Of a stretch of DNA of 64,000 nucleotides, positions 50,814 through 59,802 are shown piece by piece. Positions within the stretch are counted from its first letter, which is position 1; every line of letters begins with the position of its first letter. The notes beneath the pieces are model-generated. The model was given only the letters and a program-made list of their open reading frames with translations. It was not told where the DNA came from and made no database searches. This stretch comes from Planococcus koreensis (lineage in GTDB: Bacteria > Bacillota > Bacilli > Bacillales_A > Planococcaceae), in NCBI RefSeq assembly GCF_004761975.1, contig NZ_RQII01000053.1, positions 1 to 64,000 of the forward strand. The letters are read 5' to 3'. The translations under genes and the position numbers were made by a program.

Positions 50814-52085
50814 CTATAATTCCTGACGCAAAGCCTGAATCACATCGATTTGCGTCGCTTTGCGCGCTGGACGCCATCCGGAAATCATAGCGACCCCGAT
50901 GCTGATGGCTGCTGAAATCGCGACCAGCTGCCACGGAATAACGGAAATCAGGATATTGAAATCCCCCGTTTCTTCTTCTCCAAGCGAGCTCATGACGATC
51001 ATCGGCACTAGCCAGTTCGCGAGCATGCTGATGCCATAGGAAATGATGACTGCCAGGACGGTGCCGATGATGCCGATTGCCGCACTTTCCATAAGGAACA
51101 GGCGCTGAATCAATTTCGGTTGTGCGCCGATCGCTTTCATGACGCCGATTTCACGCGTACGCTCTGTCACAGCCATCGTCATCGTATTGAATATGCCGAT
51201 CGAAGCGATTAAAATCGCAATCGTTCCAACAAAAATCAACCCTGCTTTCAATAGCGTGAAGAACATGTTCATCGACCCCAACTCTTCCGTAACGGAATAG
51301 ACGTAATAGCCATCCTTTTTCAGCTTTTCCGTGATGCCTTCTACGTATTGCAATTCGTCCGCATAAACGAGCACTTCACGTGGCGTCTCTTCGGTCCCTA
51401 AGCTTTTTGCAATGATTTTACTCCATGATGCATCCGCATAAATCGAGCTGTCCATCATCCAGTCTTTCGCCGGCTCTTCTGTAACTCCCGCTACTGTGAA
51501 TTCCCGGATGACAGGCTCACCTTCCCCTTCAAATGGCTTCAGCTCGATTTCGAAAGTCTGGCCCACCAAACTGCCGGCAAAACCATCCAACTCTTCCCCT
51601 TCGGCAGCGTTTTCTTGTTCTTCCTCCGTTACGAGCGACTGGGCAAAATGATAGCCCACCAGCACTTCTCCTTCGGCAGCGGGCATGGCGCCATCCGATA
51701 AAGCAAGCCCTGCTTTTTCTTCATTGCCATACTGGACAAACACCAAATCAGCATATGCACTCCGTTCTCCTAAACGAGCTTCTCCTTCAGCCTGTGGCCG
51801 GCTCCGTTCTGCTACGGCTTTGACGTGTGGAATTCCGCGCATTGCTTCCGCTTCCTGGGGCGTTATCACACTGTCTGAATCTTCCTTGCCAGGAACTTCG
51901 ATTTTCGTTACGGTCCGGTTTTCCAAGATATCATCTGACAAGGTTTTGTGCAGGCCGAAGCCGACTGAAGCCAGGACAATGAGAAAAGCACAGCCCATTG
52001 TAGCTGCGAGTATCGTCGTCGCCACCCGCAGTTTGTTGCGTTTCATGTGCTGCCCGATAAACCCGAGCTGATCTTTAAATTGCAT
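50814..52085 (-). CDS. ABC transporter permease, MacB/FtsX type
   Basis: A 423-residue protein: one N-terminal helix, an extracellular MacB-type domain (about residues 45-270) and three C-terminal helices of the FtsX fold with NTMTMAVTERTREIGVMKAIGA-like text. Such proteins use mechanical transmission, for antimicrobial peptide export or lipoprotein handling. Its start overlaps the ATPase gene by 11 bp. No sensor kinase pair adjoins it, unlike BceAB modules. Confidence 0.9.
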   Translation of the reverse strand: MQFKDQLGFIGQHMKRNKLRVATTILAATMGCAFLIVLASVGFGLHKTLSDDILENRTVTKIEVPGKEDSDSVITPQEAEAMRGIPHVKAVAERSRPQAEGEARLGERSAYADLVFVQYGNEEKAGLALSDGAMPAAEGEVLVGYHFAQSLVTEEEQENAAEGEELDGFAGSLVGQTFEIELKPFEGEGEPVIREFTVAGVTEEPAKDWMMDSSIYADASWSKIIAKSLGTEETPREVLVYADELQYVEGITEKLKKDGYYVYSVTEELGSMNMFFTLLKAGLIFVGTIAILIASIGIFNTMTMAVTERTREIGVMKAIGAQPKLIQRLFLMESAAIGIIGTVLAVIISYGISMLANWLVPMIVMSSLGEEETGDFNILISVIPWQLVAISAAISIGVAMISGWRPARKATQIDVIQALRQEL

Positions 52086-52773
52086 GGCGCTGCACCCCTT
52101 TCACTAATTTCCCATCATGCAGCCGGTACTGCCGGTTGGCAATTCCCGCCACTTCATCATCATGGGTAATAATCACGAATGTCACGCCAAGATTGCGGTT
52201 GAGCGAACGGATCAAGTCCAGTATTTCCTGCTCTGTTTCAGAGTCGAGGCTTCCGGTCGGTTCATCCGCCAGAATAACCGGCGGGTTGGTGATTAACGCA
52301 CGAGCGATGCTGACGCGCTGCTGCTGGCCTCCTGACAGCTCATTCGGATAATGGCTGGCGACTTCTGACAACCCGACTTCCATCATCAGTTTTTCCACCA
52401 CCGCTCTCCGCTCCGGCGCTTTCATGCCTTTTATCTTCAATGGCAATTCGATATTTTCAAAGGCATTCAGCCCCGGCATCAATTGAAAACTTTGAAAGAT
52501 GAAGCCAAAGTTCTTCAGCCGGAAATCTGCCATCTCTGATTCTTTCAGCGAAGAAATTTCCTGCCCGCCGACTGCCACCACCCCGGATTCCGGAACCATG
52601 AAGCCCGCCAGAATGTTCAACAGTGTCGACTTGCCCGATCCGCTTTTCCCTAAAATCGCGGCAATCTCTCCTTGTTTGACGTGGAGTGTAATCTCTTCCA
52701 ATACTGGAATTTTGCGTTCATTTCCTTTTTTGCCGATTGCAAAAGAATGGGATAGCGTGTTAATTTCAATCAT
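52075..52773 (-). CDS. ABC transporter ATP-binding protein, MacB/LolD type
   Basis: A 232-residue ATPase: Walker A GKSGSGKST, Q-loop FGFIFQSFQLM, signature LSGGQQQRV, Walker B VILADEPTGSLD and H-loop ITHDDEVA. Pairs with the permease gene that overlaps it. It is divergently transcribed from the GT2-GtrA gene. Confidence 0.93.
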   Translation of the reverse strand: MIEINTLSHSFAIGKKGNERKIPVLEEITLHVKQGEIAAILGKSGSGKSTLLNILAGFMVPESGVVAVGGQEISSLKESEMADFRLKNFGFIFQSFQLMPGLNAFENIELPLKIKGMKAPERRAVVEKLMMEVGLSEVASHYPNELSGGQQQRVSIARALITNPPVILADEPTGSLDSETEQEILDLIRSLNRNLGVTFVIITHDDEVAGIANRQYRLHDGKLVKGVQRHAI

Positions 52774-52888
52774 TGTTATGCCCCTTTCTACTTCCTGCCT
52801 TTAGTATAAGAGGTAAATCTTAACAAACAGTCCTGCCTTTTCTGAAGAATTCCTTAAGAATAGAGTAAGAGCCATCGAATAAGGGTAA

Positions 52889-52916
52889 TTGAGTACTAAG
52901 TATTTAGTCATATAAA
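52889..52916 (+). promoter_or_regulatory. Promoter of the GT2-GtrA gene
   Basis: TTGAGT (52889-52894) and TATAAA (52911-52916) with 16 bp between. A GGGGG ribosome site follows at about 52966-52971. The rest of the 205-bp divergent gap holds AT-rich sequence and no further gene. Confidence 0.6.
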
Positions 52917-52978
52917 ACCTTATATACTATGTGGAATTGCCGTAGCACATTCTAAATTGCGCAAAGGGGGACAAGCAG

Positions 52979-54025
52979 ATGATGCACATTGCTGTCGTAA
53001 TTCCAGCATATAAACCAGGCAGCAATTGCCTCGACTTGATTGAGGACATACTGGCTGCCGGTTTTCCGCATATTATCGTCGTCGATGATGGCAGCGGCCC
53101 CGAATATGCCGATTTTTTCAGCTCCCTTCTCTCCATCCCGCAAGCCACTGTGCTGCGGCATGCTGCAAACCAAGGGAAAGGGCGCGCCCTCAAAACCGCA
53201 TTCCATTACATAGTCAACGAACAATTGCCGTTCGATGCCATCATCACCGCCGATGCCGATGGCCAGCATCTGGTTTCGGACATGATTAAACTGAGCCGGG
53301 AAATGGCTGAAGAACCGAACCACGTCGTTCTCGGGGCGCGGGATTTCAACCATAAGGAAGTGCCTTTCCGGAGCCGCTTCGGCAATCGTTTCACCCGCTT
53401 GCTGTTCAGGCTGTCCACTGGAACTGTGCTGACCGACACCCAGACAGGGCTTCGGGGCATACCGGTCAAATACTTGCCCCGGCTGCTCGGTGTCCTCGGC
53501 GAGCGCTTTGAATACGAGATGAACGTTCTAGCCGCATTAAAGAAAAATTACATCCCGATTTCAGAAGTGCCAATCCAAACCGTCTACCTTGATGCCAATA
53601 AATCGTCGCATTTCAATCCGCTCAAGGATTCATTCCATATCTATAAAGTGTTCCTGCTTTATGGAATTTCGGGTGCCGCTTCGTTCGGGCTGGATATCGG
53701 CCTTTATTGGATTTTCATCCAGCTGTTGCGCGATGAAGCGCCCGAGCTGTTCATCATTTTCGCTACCATTGCAGCACGCGTGCTGTCGTCGCTGTTCAAT
53801 TACTATATCAACCGCAATAAAGTGTTCAAACAAGGCAGCCGCCAGTCATTTTACCGCTATTATCTGCTGGCCGGTTTTATCATGCTGTTATCTGCGGCTT
53901 CTGTCCATCTGCTCTACGCTGAATGGCTTGGCCGCGGGGAAGTCATCTTGAAGGTCATGGTCGACGCCGTGTTATTCATCTTCGGATTTATCGCCCAGCG
54001 TGCCTGGGTATTCCGGAAAGACTAA
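52979..54025 (+). CDS. Bifunctional GT2 glycosyltransferase - GtrA membrane protein
   Basis: A 348-residue fusion. The N-terminal ~220 residues are a family 2 glycosyltransferase (VVIPAYKPG, VDDGSGP, ADADGQH with the DXD metal site). The C-terminal ~125 residues are a GtrA domain of four helices ending FIAQRAWVFRKD. These combine lipid-linked sugar transfer with flipping, in cell-wall glycosylation. AAAGGGGGAC precedes the ATG. Single gene with its own promoter and terminator. Confidence 0.9.
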   Translation: MMHIAVVIPAYKPGSNCLDLIEDILAAGFPHIIVVDDGSGPEYADFFSSLLSIPQATVLRHAANQGKGRALKTAFHYIVNEQLPFDAIITADADGQHLVSDMIKLSREMAEEPNHVVLGARDFNHKEVPFRSRFGNRFTRLLFRLSTGTVLTDTQTGLRGIPVKYLPRLLGVLGERFEYEMNVLAALKKNYIPISEVPIQTVYLDANKSSHFNPLKDSFHIYKVFLLYGISGAASFGLDIGLYWIFIQLLRDEAPELFIIFATIAARVLSSLFNYYINRNKVFKQGSRQSFYRYYLLAGFIMLLSAASVHLLYAEWLGRGEVILKVMVDAVLFIFGFIAQRAWVFRKD

Positions 54026-54062
54026 AAAAAGGCCGCTGCCCTCGATTGGGCAACGGCCTTTT
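54026..54062. terminator. Bidirectional terminator between GT2-GtrA and the glutaredoxin-like gene
   Basis: AAAGGCCGCTGCCC and GGGCAACGGCCTTTT pair around TCGATT with one mismatched pair in the stem; A-run on the left, T-run on the right. Confidence 0.88.
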
Positions 54063-54064
54063 AC

Positions 54065-54346
54065 TTATAGGAGCGCAAACAAGCGCTTGAGCTCTTCCTT
54101 ATTCTCTTCAAAGCCGATAAAATGGTGTTCCAGCCTGCGCTTTCCGAACAGCCCTCTCTTATAGAAAGCGAACAATGGCACGATGCGGCTGCCGGATATC
54201 TCTTTCATATCGATCTCCAATTCCTTAGCCGCTTCGACATCCTTGTGTTCGTAGGAAATGCCATGGGCCGCGAGATAGGTCTTGGCATCCTGGCAGTCGC
54301 TGCAGGTGGGGCGCGTATACAGCACCATTTCCATTCCTTTGCCCAT
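54065..54346 (-). CDS. Glutaredoxin-like thiol protein
   Basis: A 93-residue thioredoxin-fold protein with the dithiol site TRPTCSDCQDAKTYL and the cis-Pro in SRIVPLF. It matches short glutaredoxins. The ATG at 54346 lies six bases after GGAGGG; the upstream ATG abuts the ribosome site. It is 18 bp downstream of copA on the same strand, so it could be part of the copper operon and may handle copper or thiol stress. That is inference. Confidence 0.83.
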   Translation of the reverse strand: MGKGMEMVLYTRPTCSDCQDAKTYLAAHGISYEHKDVEAAKELEIDMKEISGSRIVPLFAFYKRGLFGKRRLEHHFIGFEENKEELKRLFALL

Positions 54347-54370
54347 CTTCATCCCTCCGTCAACGTTATC

Positions 54371-56827
54371 TTAGGCAACCGCCGGTTTGAAGCTTTTAAG
54401 CCTCAAGGCATTGATCAACACCGAAACGGAACTGAAACTCATGGCGGCGCCGGCAATCATCGGGCTTAGCAGTGGGCCTCCGAACAAATAGAGGATTCCC
54501 ATCGCTACCGGTATGCCCAGAATATTATAGGCGAAAGCCCAGAACAGGTTTTGTTTTACGTTTTTGATTGTGGATTTGCTCAAATCCACTGCAGTCAAGA
54601 CATCCATCAAATCGCTTCTCATCAGCACGATATCCGCTGATTCCATTGCTACGTCAGTGCCGGAGCCGATAGCGATGCCGACATCCGCCTGCGCCAAAGC
54701 CGGCGCATCGTTTATGCCATCTCCGACCATTGCCACAACCTTGCCTTCTGCTTGAAGTTTTTTGACTTCGTCCGCTTTATCCTCAGGCAAAACTTCACTC
54801 AGGACACGGTCCACCCCGACTTGTTTGGCGATTGCTTCAGCTGTCAGCTTATTATCGCCTGTCAGCATGGCGACTTCGATGCCCATTTTCTGCAGTCGGC
54901 GGATCGCCAAGGCACTTGATTCTTTGATTGTGTCAGCCACAGCAATTGCGCCAGCCAGTTTTCCGTCTGCTGCGATAAACATCAATGACTTCCCTTGGCC
55001 CGCCAAATTGTCGGCCGCTTCCGATAGGACGCTGAGCGAAATATTTTGGCTAGCCATTAACTTGCGATTGCCGATTGACACTTTGCGGCCGTCTATCTCA
55101 ACTTCCAGGCCATGGCCTGGAATCGCCTTGAACGCTTCGCCTTTGCCAAGAAGCAGCCCTTTTTTAGCTGCCGCTTCAACAATCGCTTCCCCGATAGGAT
55201 GTTCAGAACCTTTTTCAGCGGACGCCGCAAGCGCCAGCAATTGTTCTTCTGTTAATGTGCTGTCAGCCAACACAATATCAGTCACTTTCAACTTTCCTTC
55301 CGTAATGGTTCCTGTTTTATCAAAGACGATTGTTTGTATTTTATGGGTGGTTTCCAGCGCTTCACCGCTTTTGATTAATACGCCATGTTCCGCGCCTTTC
55401 CCGGTGCCGACCATAATCGCAGTCGGCGTCGCAAGGCCGAGGGCGCACGGGCAGGCAATGACCAATACGGAAATCGTGATCGTCAGCGCAAAGACAGCTG
55501 TCTGGCCGCCGAAATACCAGGCCAGGCCTGAAATCAATGCCAAACCGATGACAACAGGCACAAAGTATGCCGAAATAATGTCTGCCAATCGGGCAATCGG
55601 CGCTTTCGAGCCTTGTGCATCTTCCACCAATTTGATGATCCGCGCGAGCACGGTGTCTTTGCCGACTTTTGTCGCACGATAGCGGATTGCACCGTTCTTG
55701 TTGATGCTCGCTCCGACGATGGCGTCTCCCGGAGCTTTGTCGCTCGGCAAACTCTCACCCGAAATCATCGATTCGTCGACAGACGTGGTGCCTTCTGTAA
55801 CGATTCCGTCCACCGGCATTCTTTCCCCCGGCTTGACGACGACGATGTCTCCTACTTCCACTTCATCGACAGAGATTTCACGCTCTTCGCCGTCTCTGAA
55901 AACAACAGCGGATTTCGGCGCCATCCCCATCAATTTTTTGATGGCTTCGGACGTTTTGCCTTTTGACAAGGCTTCAAAATATTTCCCTAAGGTGATCAAC
56001 GTCAGAATGACTGCAGCTGATTCGTAGTACAGGTTATCAGCAGCGTGCTCGTCGCTTGCAAACATGAACGCTGTGACAACCAAGCTGTACACAAACGCCG
56101 CACTTGTCCCCAACGCGATAAGCGAATCCATATTCGGATGCCCTTTAAATAAAGTGCGGAATCCTACTGTGAAGAATTTCGCCCCTAAGATCATCACAGG
56201 AATGGTCAAAAGCAGCTGGATCATGGCAAAATTCGTGTGGTTGATTTCAGGATCGATGATTGACGGCAGCGGCATTCCGAACATATGCCCCATTGAGATG
56301 AGCAAGAGCGGCACAGTCAAAGCGGCGGACATCCAGAACCTTCTCCACATTTCTTTTATATGCTGCTGCTTTTTTTCCCGATCTTCATCAGCGGAATCGA
56401 TTGTCGATTCATCGTCATGCGCTTCGTAGCCGGCGTCGCTGACCGCCGATTTGATATCCGAGATGGCCAAAACGGATGGATCATAGCGGATCACCATTTT
56501 TTCGGTGGCCATATTGACATTCGATTCAGCCACTCCCGGCAGTTTGCGCGTCGCTCGTTCAACGGCTTGGACACAGGAAGCACAAGTCATGCCTTCAATC
56601 ACAAAACTTTTCACGACGCTGTCAGTACTTGCTTTATATCCCGCTTTTTCGACAGCATCCTGGATATCCTGCACAGAAACAGCCGCTTCGTCATAAACGA
56701 CTTTCACTTTTTCAGTTGCCAAATTGACGTTCGATTCGTCTACTCCGGGCAATTTATTGACCGCTCGTTCGACCGCTTTTGCGCACGCTGCACAGGTCAT
56801 GCCTTCTACATTCAATGTTTTTTCCAT
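54371..56827 (-). CDS. copA: Copper-exporting P1B-type ATPase
   Basis: An 818-residue pump. Two N-terminal metal-binding domains each carry GMTCxxC (residues 9-15 and about 79-85). Eight helices include the CPC motif in ACPCALGLATP, and the catalytic core has DKTGTITEG, GEAFKAIPGHGLEV with the HP-type loop, MLTGDN and GDGINDAP. It exports Cu(I) using ATP. It lies 22 bp downstream of the copY repressor gene; no copZ chaperone gene adjoins it. Confidence 0.96.
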   Translation of the reverse strand: MEKTLNVEGMTCAACAKAVERAVNKLPGVDESNVNLATEKVKVVYDEAAVSVQDIQDAVEKAGYKASTDSVVKSFVIEGMTCASCVQAVERATRKLPGVAESNVNMATEKMVIRYDPSVLAISDIKSAVSDAGYEAHDDESTIDSADEDREKKQQHIKEMWRRFWMSAALTVPLLLISMGHMFGMPLPSIIDPEINHTNFAMIQLLLTIPVMILGAKFFTVGFRTLFKGHPNMDSLIALGTSAAFVYSLVVTAFMFASDEHAADNLYYESAAVILTLITLGKYFEALSKGKTSEAIKKLMGMAPKSAVVFRDGEEREISVDEVEVGDIVVVKPGERMPVDGIVTEGTTSVDESMISGESLPSDKAPGDAIVGASINKNGAIRYRATKVGKDTVLARIIKLVEDAQGSKAPIARLADIISAYFVPVVIGLALISGLAWYFGGQTAVFALTITISVLVIACPCALGLATPTAIMVGTGKGAEHGVLIKSGEALETTHKIQTIVFDKTGTITEGKLKVTDIVLADSTLTEEQLLALAASAEKGSEHPIGEAIVEAAAKKGLLLGKGEAFKAIPGHGLEVEIDGRKVSIGNRKLMASQNISLSVLSEAADNLAGQGKSLMFIAADGKLAGAIAVADTIKESSALAIRRLQKMGIEVAMLTGDNKLTAEAIAKQVGVDRVLSEVLPEDKADEVKKLQAEGKVVAMVGDGINDAPALAQADVGIAIGSGTDVAMESADIVLMRSDLMDVLTAVDLSKSTIKNVKQNLFWAFAYNILGIPVAMGILYLFGGPLLSPMIAGAAMSFSSVSVLINALRLKSFKPAVA

Positions 56828-56849
56828 TACGCTCTCAACTCCTTGCTTG

Positions 56850-57308
56850 TTAGTGGCAATTTATATTATGTTCTTTTTTGCATTTACATTGGCCGGGAAT
56901 ACAATTACAAGGAACCGTATCAACCGCCTCACTCTTTTTCGCATCCAACGCCGCCTGCAGCAGCTGTATATCTTCATGGCTGAGCAATGCTTTCGAAATC
57001 ATATCGGCGATTGTTTTGCCTGCTGCACGGCTGCAAATCTGTCCAAATAACCGGTCCGTCGCACTTTTTACACTGCCTTCTTCGCTGATGCCGGCCGAAT
57101 AAATGAATTTATTGCCTTGCGGTGCTGCCAGCAGCATTCCTTTTTTGACAAGGCGCCCGATAAACGTTTTCGTCGTTGCCGGCTTCCAATCTTTCTTTTC
57201 CTGGAGCACTTCAATGATTTCTTTGCTTGTGGCTTGCTCGAGCGTCCAGACGACGCGCATGATTTCCCATTCAGCGTCTGTAATCTCCACTTTCTCTTCT
57301 ACTGCCAT
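56850..57308 (-). CDS. copY: Copper-responsive repressor CopY (BlaI/MecI family)
   Basis: A 152-residue repressor: an N-terminal winged helix (ITDAEWEIMRVVWTLEQATSKEI) and a C-terminal metal site CNCIPGQCKC, the CxCx4CxC pattern that binds zinc or copper. It releases the cop boxes when copper displaces zinc. GAAGGAGGGCCATT precedes the ATG. First gene of copY-copA-glutaredoxin; most Bacillus use CsoR or CueR instead, whereas CopY is usual in enterococci and lactobacilli. Confidence 0.94.
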   Translation of the reverse strand: MAVEEKVEITDAEWEIMRVVWTLEQATSKEIIEVLQEKKDWKPATTKTFIGRLVKKGMLLAAPQGNKFIYSAGISEEGSVKSATDRLFGQICSRAAGKTIADMISKALLSHEDIQLLQAALDAKKSEAVDTVPCNCIPGQCKCKKEHNINCH

Positions 57309-57325
57309 AATGGCCCTCCTTCATT

Positions 57326-57335
57326 TACAGTTGTA
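57326..57335 (-). promoter_or_regulatory. Cop box (CopY operator) 1
   Basis: TACAGTTGTA matches the CopY consensus TACAnnTGTA. It lies downstream of the -10 box, 18 bp before copY. Confidence 0.88.
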
Positions 57336-57348
57336 ATCGATTAATTTC

Positions 57349-57377
57349 AGTTTACGTTTGTAATCGTTATTTGTCAA
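57349..57377 (-). promoter_or_regulatory. Promoter of the copY-copA operon
   Basis: On the minus strand a perfect TTGACA (57372-57377) and TAAACT (57349-57354) are 17 bp apart. Cop box 2 overlaps the -10, and cop box 1 follows it. Confidence 0.82.
57353..57362 (-). promoter_or_regulatory. Cop box (CopY operator) 2, imperfect
   Basis: TACAAACGTA on the minus strand (TACGTTTGTA on plus) differs by one base from TACAnnTGTA. It overlaps the -10 box, centred 27 bp from box 1. Confidence 0.75.
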
Positions 57378-57390
57378 CCACTTAGTTCTT

Positions 57391-57443
57391 AAAAAAAACC
57401 TGCGTTTCCGCTCTGGGATTTCAGAGCGGAAACGCAGGTTTTT
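57391..57443 (-). terminator. Strong terminator between ctaG and the cop operon
   Basis: AACCTGCGTTTCCGCTCTG and its complement flank GGATTT. On the minus strand T8 follows. The 19-bp stem shields the cop promoter from readthrough of the ctaG/DUF2243 unit. Confidence 0.92.
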
Positions 57444-58236
57444 CATTTCAGCAAATTGCGCTGTGAACTTTCCTGTGGAGCAGTCGACTTGTACCATTGA
57501 TAGCAAAGGATGATGATCAAAGCCAAGTCTATGGCATCTCCGCCGTAGTACATCAATAGCGCACCAGCCTCACCATCCGTTTTTCCGACACCGGGCGGCG
57601 GTGCAGCGTAAATCAGCTTGGCCAGGATTTTATGCGCGGCCAATGCGGCCATCAAGACTGCCGAACGCAAGATGAAGCCGTAGCGGTGCGAGCTTACATC
57701 GATATAAATGATGGACATCGTGAACAGGTAGCCTGCTAAAAAACGTGGAGATGGATAAATGCATACAGCCATTCCGACCGGTGCATCGCTTCGAAAAGAC
57801 CCGTCAAGTAAAGTACGTATAACCCTCCGATGTTCAAGAAGGCCGCGGCCACCGGATGGCTGACAAGCTTTATGGACCGGCTTTTCAAGGCCCGGGACAG
57901 CTTTCTAGCTGCAGGAATGCTCAATGTCCTCAATAATAATGTTACCGGTTTTGCGTAAAGCAGCAGCAGCGGCGCCAACATTCCAAGCAATAAATGCGAC
58001 GCCATATGCGCTCTGAAGTTCGAATGCGCCAGCTCAGCCAGCGGCCCTGAAAACACCGCTGCAATTGCCGCTAGCCCACCGCCCCAGAAAACATACCGGT
58101 GGAGCGGCCATTTCCTGTATGTCCTGCCTGTCACCAAAGCCGCCATTGGATACAAAACAAAAAGCGCGGCAAGCACAATAACTGCCGCCGCTTCAAGTCC
58201 TCCGAAAACCTGCTCGGCATGCCCATGTACTGCCAC
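57443..58236 (-). pseudogene. ctaG: CtaG-like cytochrome oxidase assembly protein, frameshifted
   Basis: Two overlapping frames encode one protein of about 264 residues. The first (58236 to 57736) has several helices and ends with LHVF and a stop. The second (57772 to 57443) continues with FLAGYLFTMSIIY, another helix and YYGGDAIDLALIIIL. They join at a run of six T on the minus strand (57738-57743); one extra T restores a continuous CtaG-like protein. So it is a one-base loss, whether sequencing error, phase variation or decay. GTG start with AAGGA seven bases upstream; overlaps the DUF2243 stop region. Confidence 0.85.
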
Positions 58237-58240
58237 TCTA

Positions 58241-58738
58241 TCATCCTTCTTTCGGTGCGGATTTTTTCAGCTGCATCAAAAGGGCAATGCCGATAACCAA
58301 TAAAACCGCTCCAGAAATGTTCCACGCCAGATCATACGGCAGCTGCTCAACGCCATACCGAATTTGGTGGGTTTGCAGGACTTTGTGATCGATGATGCCA
58401 TCGAACAGCTGGAACCCCCCTGATCCAAGGAAAACCGCAGCCACCCATCTTTTCATCCATACTGCGCTGCGCCTTCTGAGATCCGCAAACAGGAATAATC
58501 CGCCAATCGCGGCAAACCAGGCAAACGAATTCAACAATCCGTCAGCAAATATCCCGACGCGCGGAGTCGATAAATCATAGAAATGATGCCATTGCAGCAA
58601 TTGGTGGAAAATCACTTCATCCACGAACGCCATTCCACCGATCCCGAACAGGAGCCCTGACCATAGATTACGCGAAGCGTATTCGTTGCGTAAATCTCCA
58701 GAATGATGCGCCTCTACTCGCTCCGACTGGACCTCCAT
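58241..58738 (-). CDS. DUF2243 membrane protein
   Basis: A 165-residue protein with four hydrophobic helices. GIGGMAFVDEVIFHQLLQWHHFYD and GGFQLFDGIIDHKVL contain conserved acidic and His residues typical of DUF2243 and are a possible metal site. It is directly upstream of the ctaG-like gene. DUF2243 and CtaG-like genes are often paired and both are thought to be connected with copper and cytochrome oxidase. Function unproven. Confidence 0.88.
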   Translation of the reverse strand: MEVQSERVEAHHSGDLRNEYASRNLWSGLLFGIGGMAFVDEVIFHQLLQWHHFYDLSTPRVGIFADGLLNSFAWFAAIGGLFLFADLRRRSAVWMKRWVAAVFLGSGGFQLFDGIIDHKVLQTHQIRYGVEQLPYDLAWNISGAVLLVIGIALLMQLKKSAPKEG

Positions 58739-58801
58739 CGAATCTCCTTCTTTCCTTTAGGTTTCTAAAAAAATACCCTTCCGGAAAATCTTCAAACCCA
58801 T

Positions 58802-59797
58802 TCAACGGCCATGCGCCCAGGCAATGCGCGGGTCAATTTGGCGCGACATCCGCACCATGACCGGCTCGAATCCCAACCGTGGCCAGAAGTAAGAAGCCAA
58901 GTGATTGGCAGTGCGCCAGTCAGCGAAAATATACTCGAAGCCGTCTTTCTGCAATTCCGCAAAACAATGGTCAGCCATCGTCCTGCCTACTCCCCGCCCC
59001 CGAAGATCCGGGTTGGTCGATGCTGCGGGCAGCTCGATGCATTTCTCCGGAATGACCAGATTGTATGGATCGCCGTCTTTGTAATAAACATGGAATCCCG
59101 CTACTTGTTCACCTTGTTCAGCAATCCAGACATAGGAATTCTCTTCTTCCGACAGTTCCTCATAGCCCTTTTTCACTTCTTCCATCGTTTCTTTCGTGAT
59201 GGGGTTCCACGACGGCGCAGCCGTTTGGTGGATGCTGTTCCACAAGGCCATCTTCTTATACAGCTGCACGTCCTCCGGGGTGCCTCGGCGAATCTTCAGC
59301 GGCGGCTGTGGCGATACGTTTTTTGGCTCGTATTTTTCCAACGGCAGCAGCGCGTATTTTTGTTCAAAATAAAACGACTGGTCGAGCCATTCATTCAATA
59401 ATTTTTGTTCAGCAAGCGGCACCATCAATGCATGATGGAAATAGCCATTTTTCACCCATTCCGCTCCGGCGTCAGCGTAAAGCAGCCTCACCAGCCGGGG
59501 ATGCTCATGTTCACTGACCGCAATCGATTCGTAGCCCATCCAGACATAGCGCCCGCGTTCAGCGCTTTCCTTGAACTCGTAAAGCAAATAGCCGATCACG
59601 TCGATGCCGCGGACTGCGACAATTCCCCCGACATAAGGGCGTTCCAGCATTTTGCGGATCACGCCTTCCGCTTCATCGATTTCTTCAAAACGCGCAGGCA
59701 AATAAGGGAAAGCCTTACGTTCGCGTTCCTGCCTTTTCGCCAGCAGCACAGCCATTTGGCGAATATGCTTTTCTTCCATTCCCATAAACTGAATCAT
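58802..59797 (-). CDS. GNAT-family acetyltransferase, two-domain
   Basis: A 331-residue protein with two GNAT-like halves. The C-terminal half has the acetyl-CoA loop DLRGRGVGRTMADHCF and ADWRTANHLASYFWPRLGF; the N-terminal half is degenerate but has VVAVRGIDVIGYLLYEF. The ATG at 59797 follows AAGGAG at eight bases; a GTG nine bases earlier overlaps the preceding gene. It follows the Dph6-like gene by 5 bp, so the two are probably cotranscribed. Substrate unknown. Confidence 0.86.
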   Translation of the reverse strand: MIQFMGMEEKHIRQMAVLLAKRQERERKAFPYLPARFEEIDEAEGVIRKMLERPYVGGIVAVRGIDVIGYLLYEFKESAERGRYVWMGYESIAVSEHEHPRLVRLLYADAGAEWVKNGYFHHALMVPLAEQKLLNEWLDQSFYFEQKYALLPLEKYEPKNVSPQPPLKIRRGTPEDVQLYKKMALWNSIHQTAAPSWNPITKETMEEVKKGYEELSEEENSYVWIAEQGEQVAGFHVYYKDGDPYNLVIPEKCIELPAASTNPDLRGRGVGRTMADHCFAELQKDGFEYIFADWRTANHLASYFWPRLGFEPVMVRMSRQIDPRIAWAHGR

Positions 59798-59802
59798 CGC
59801 CC

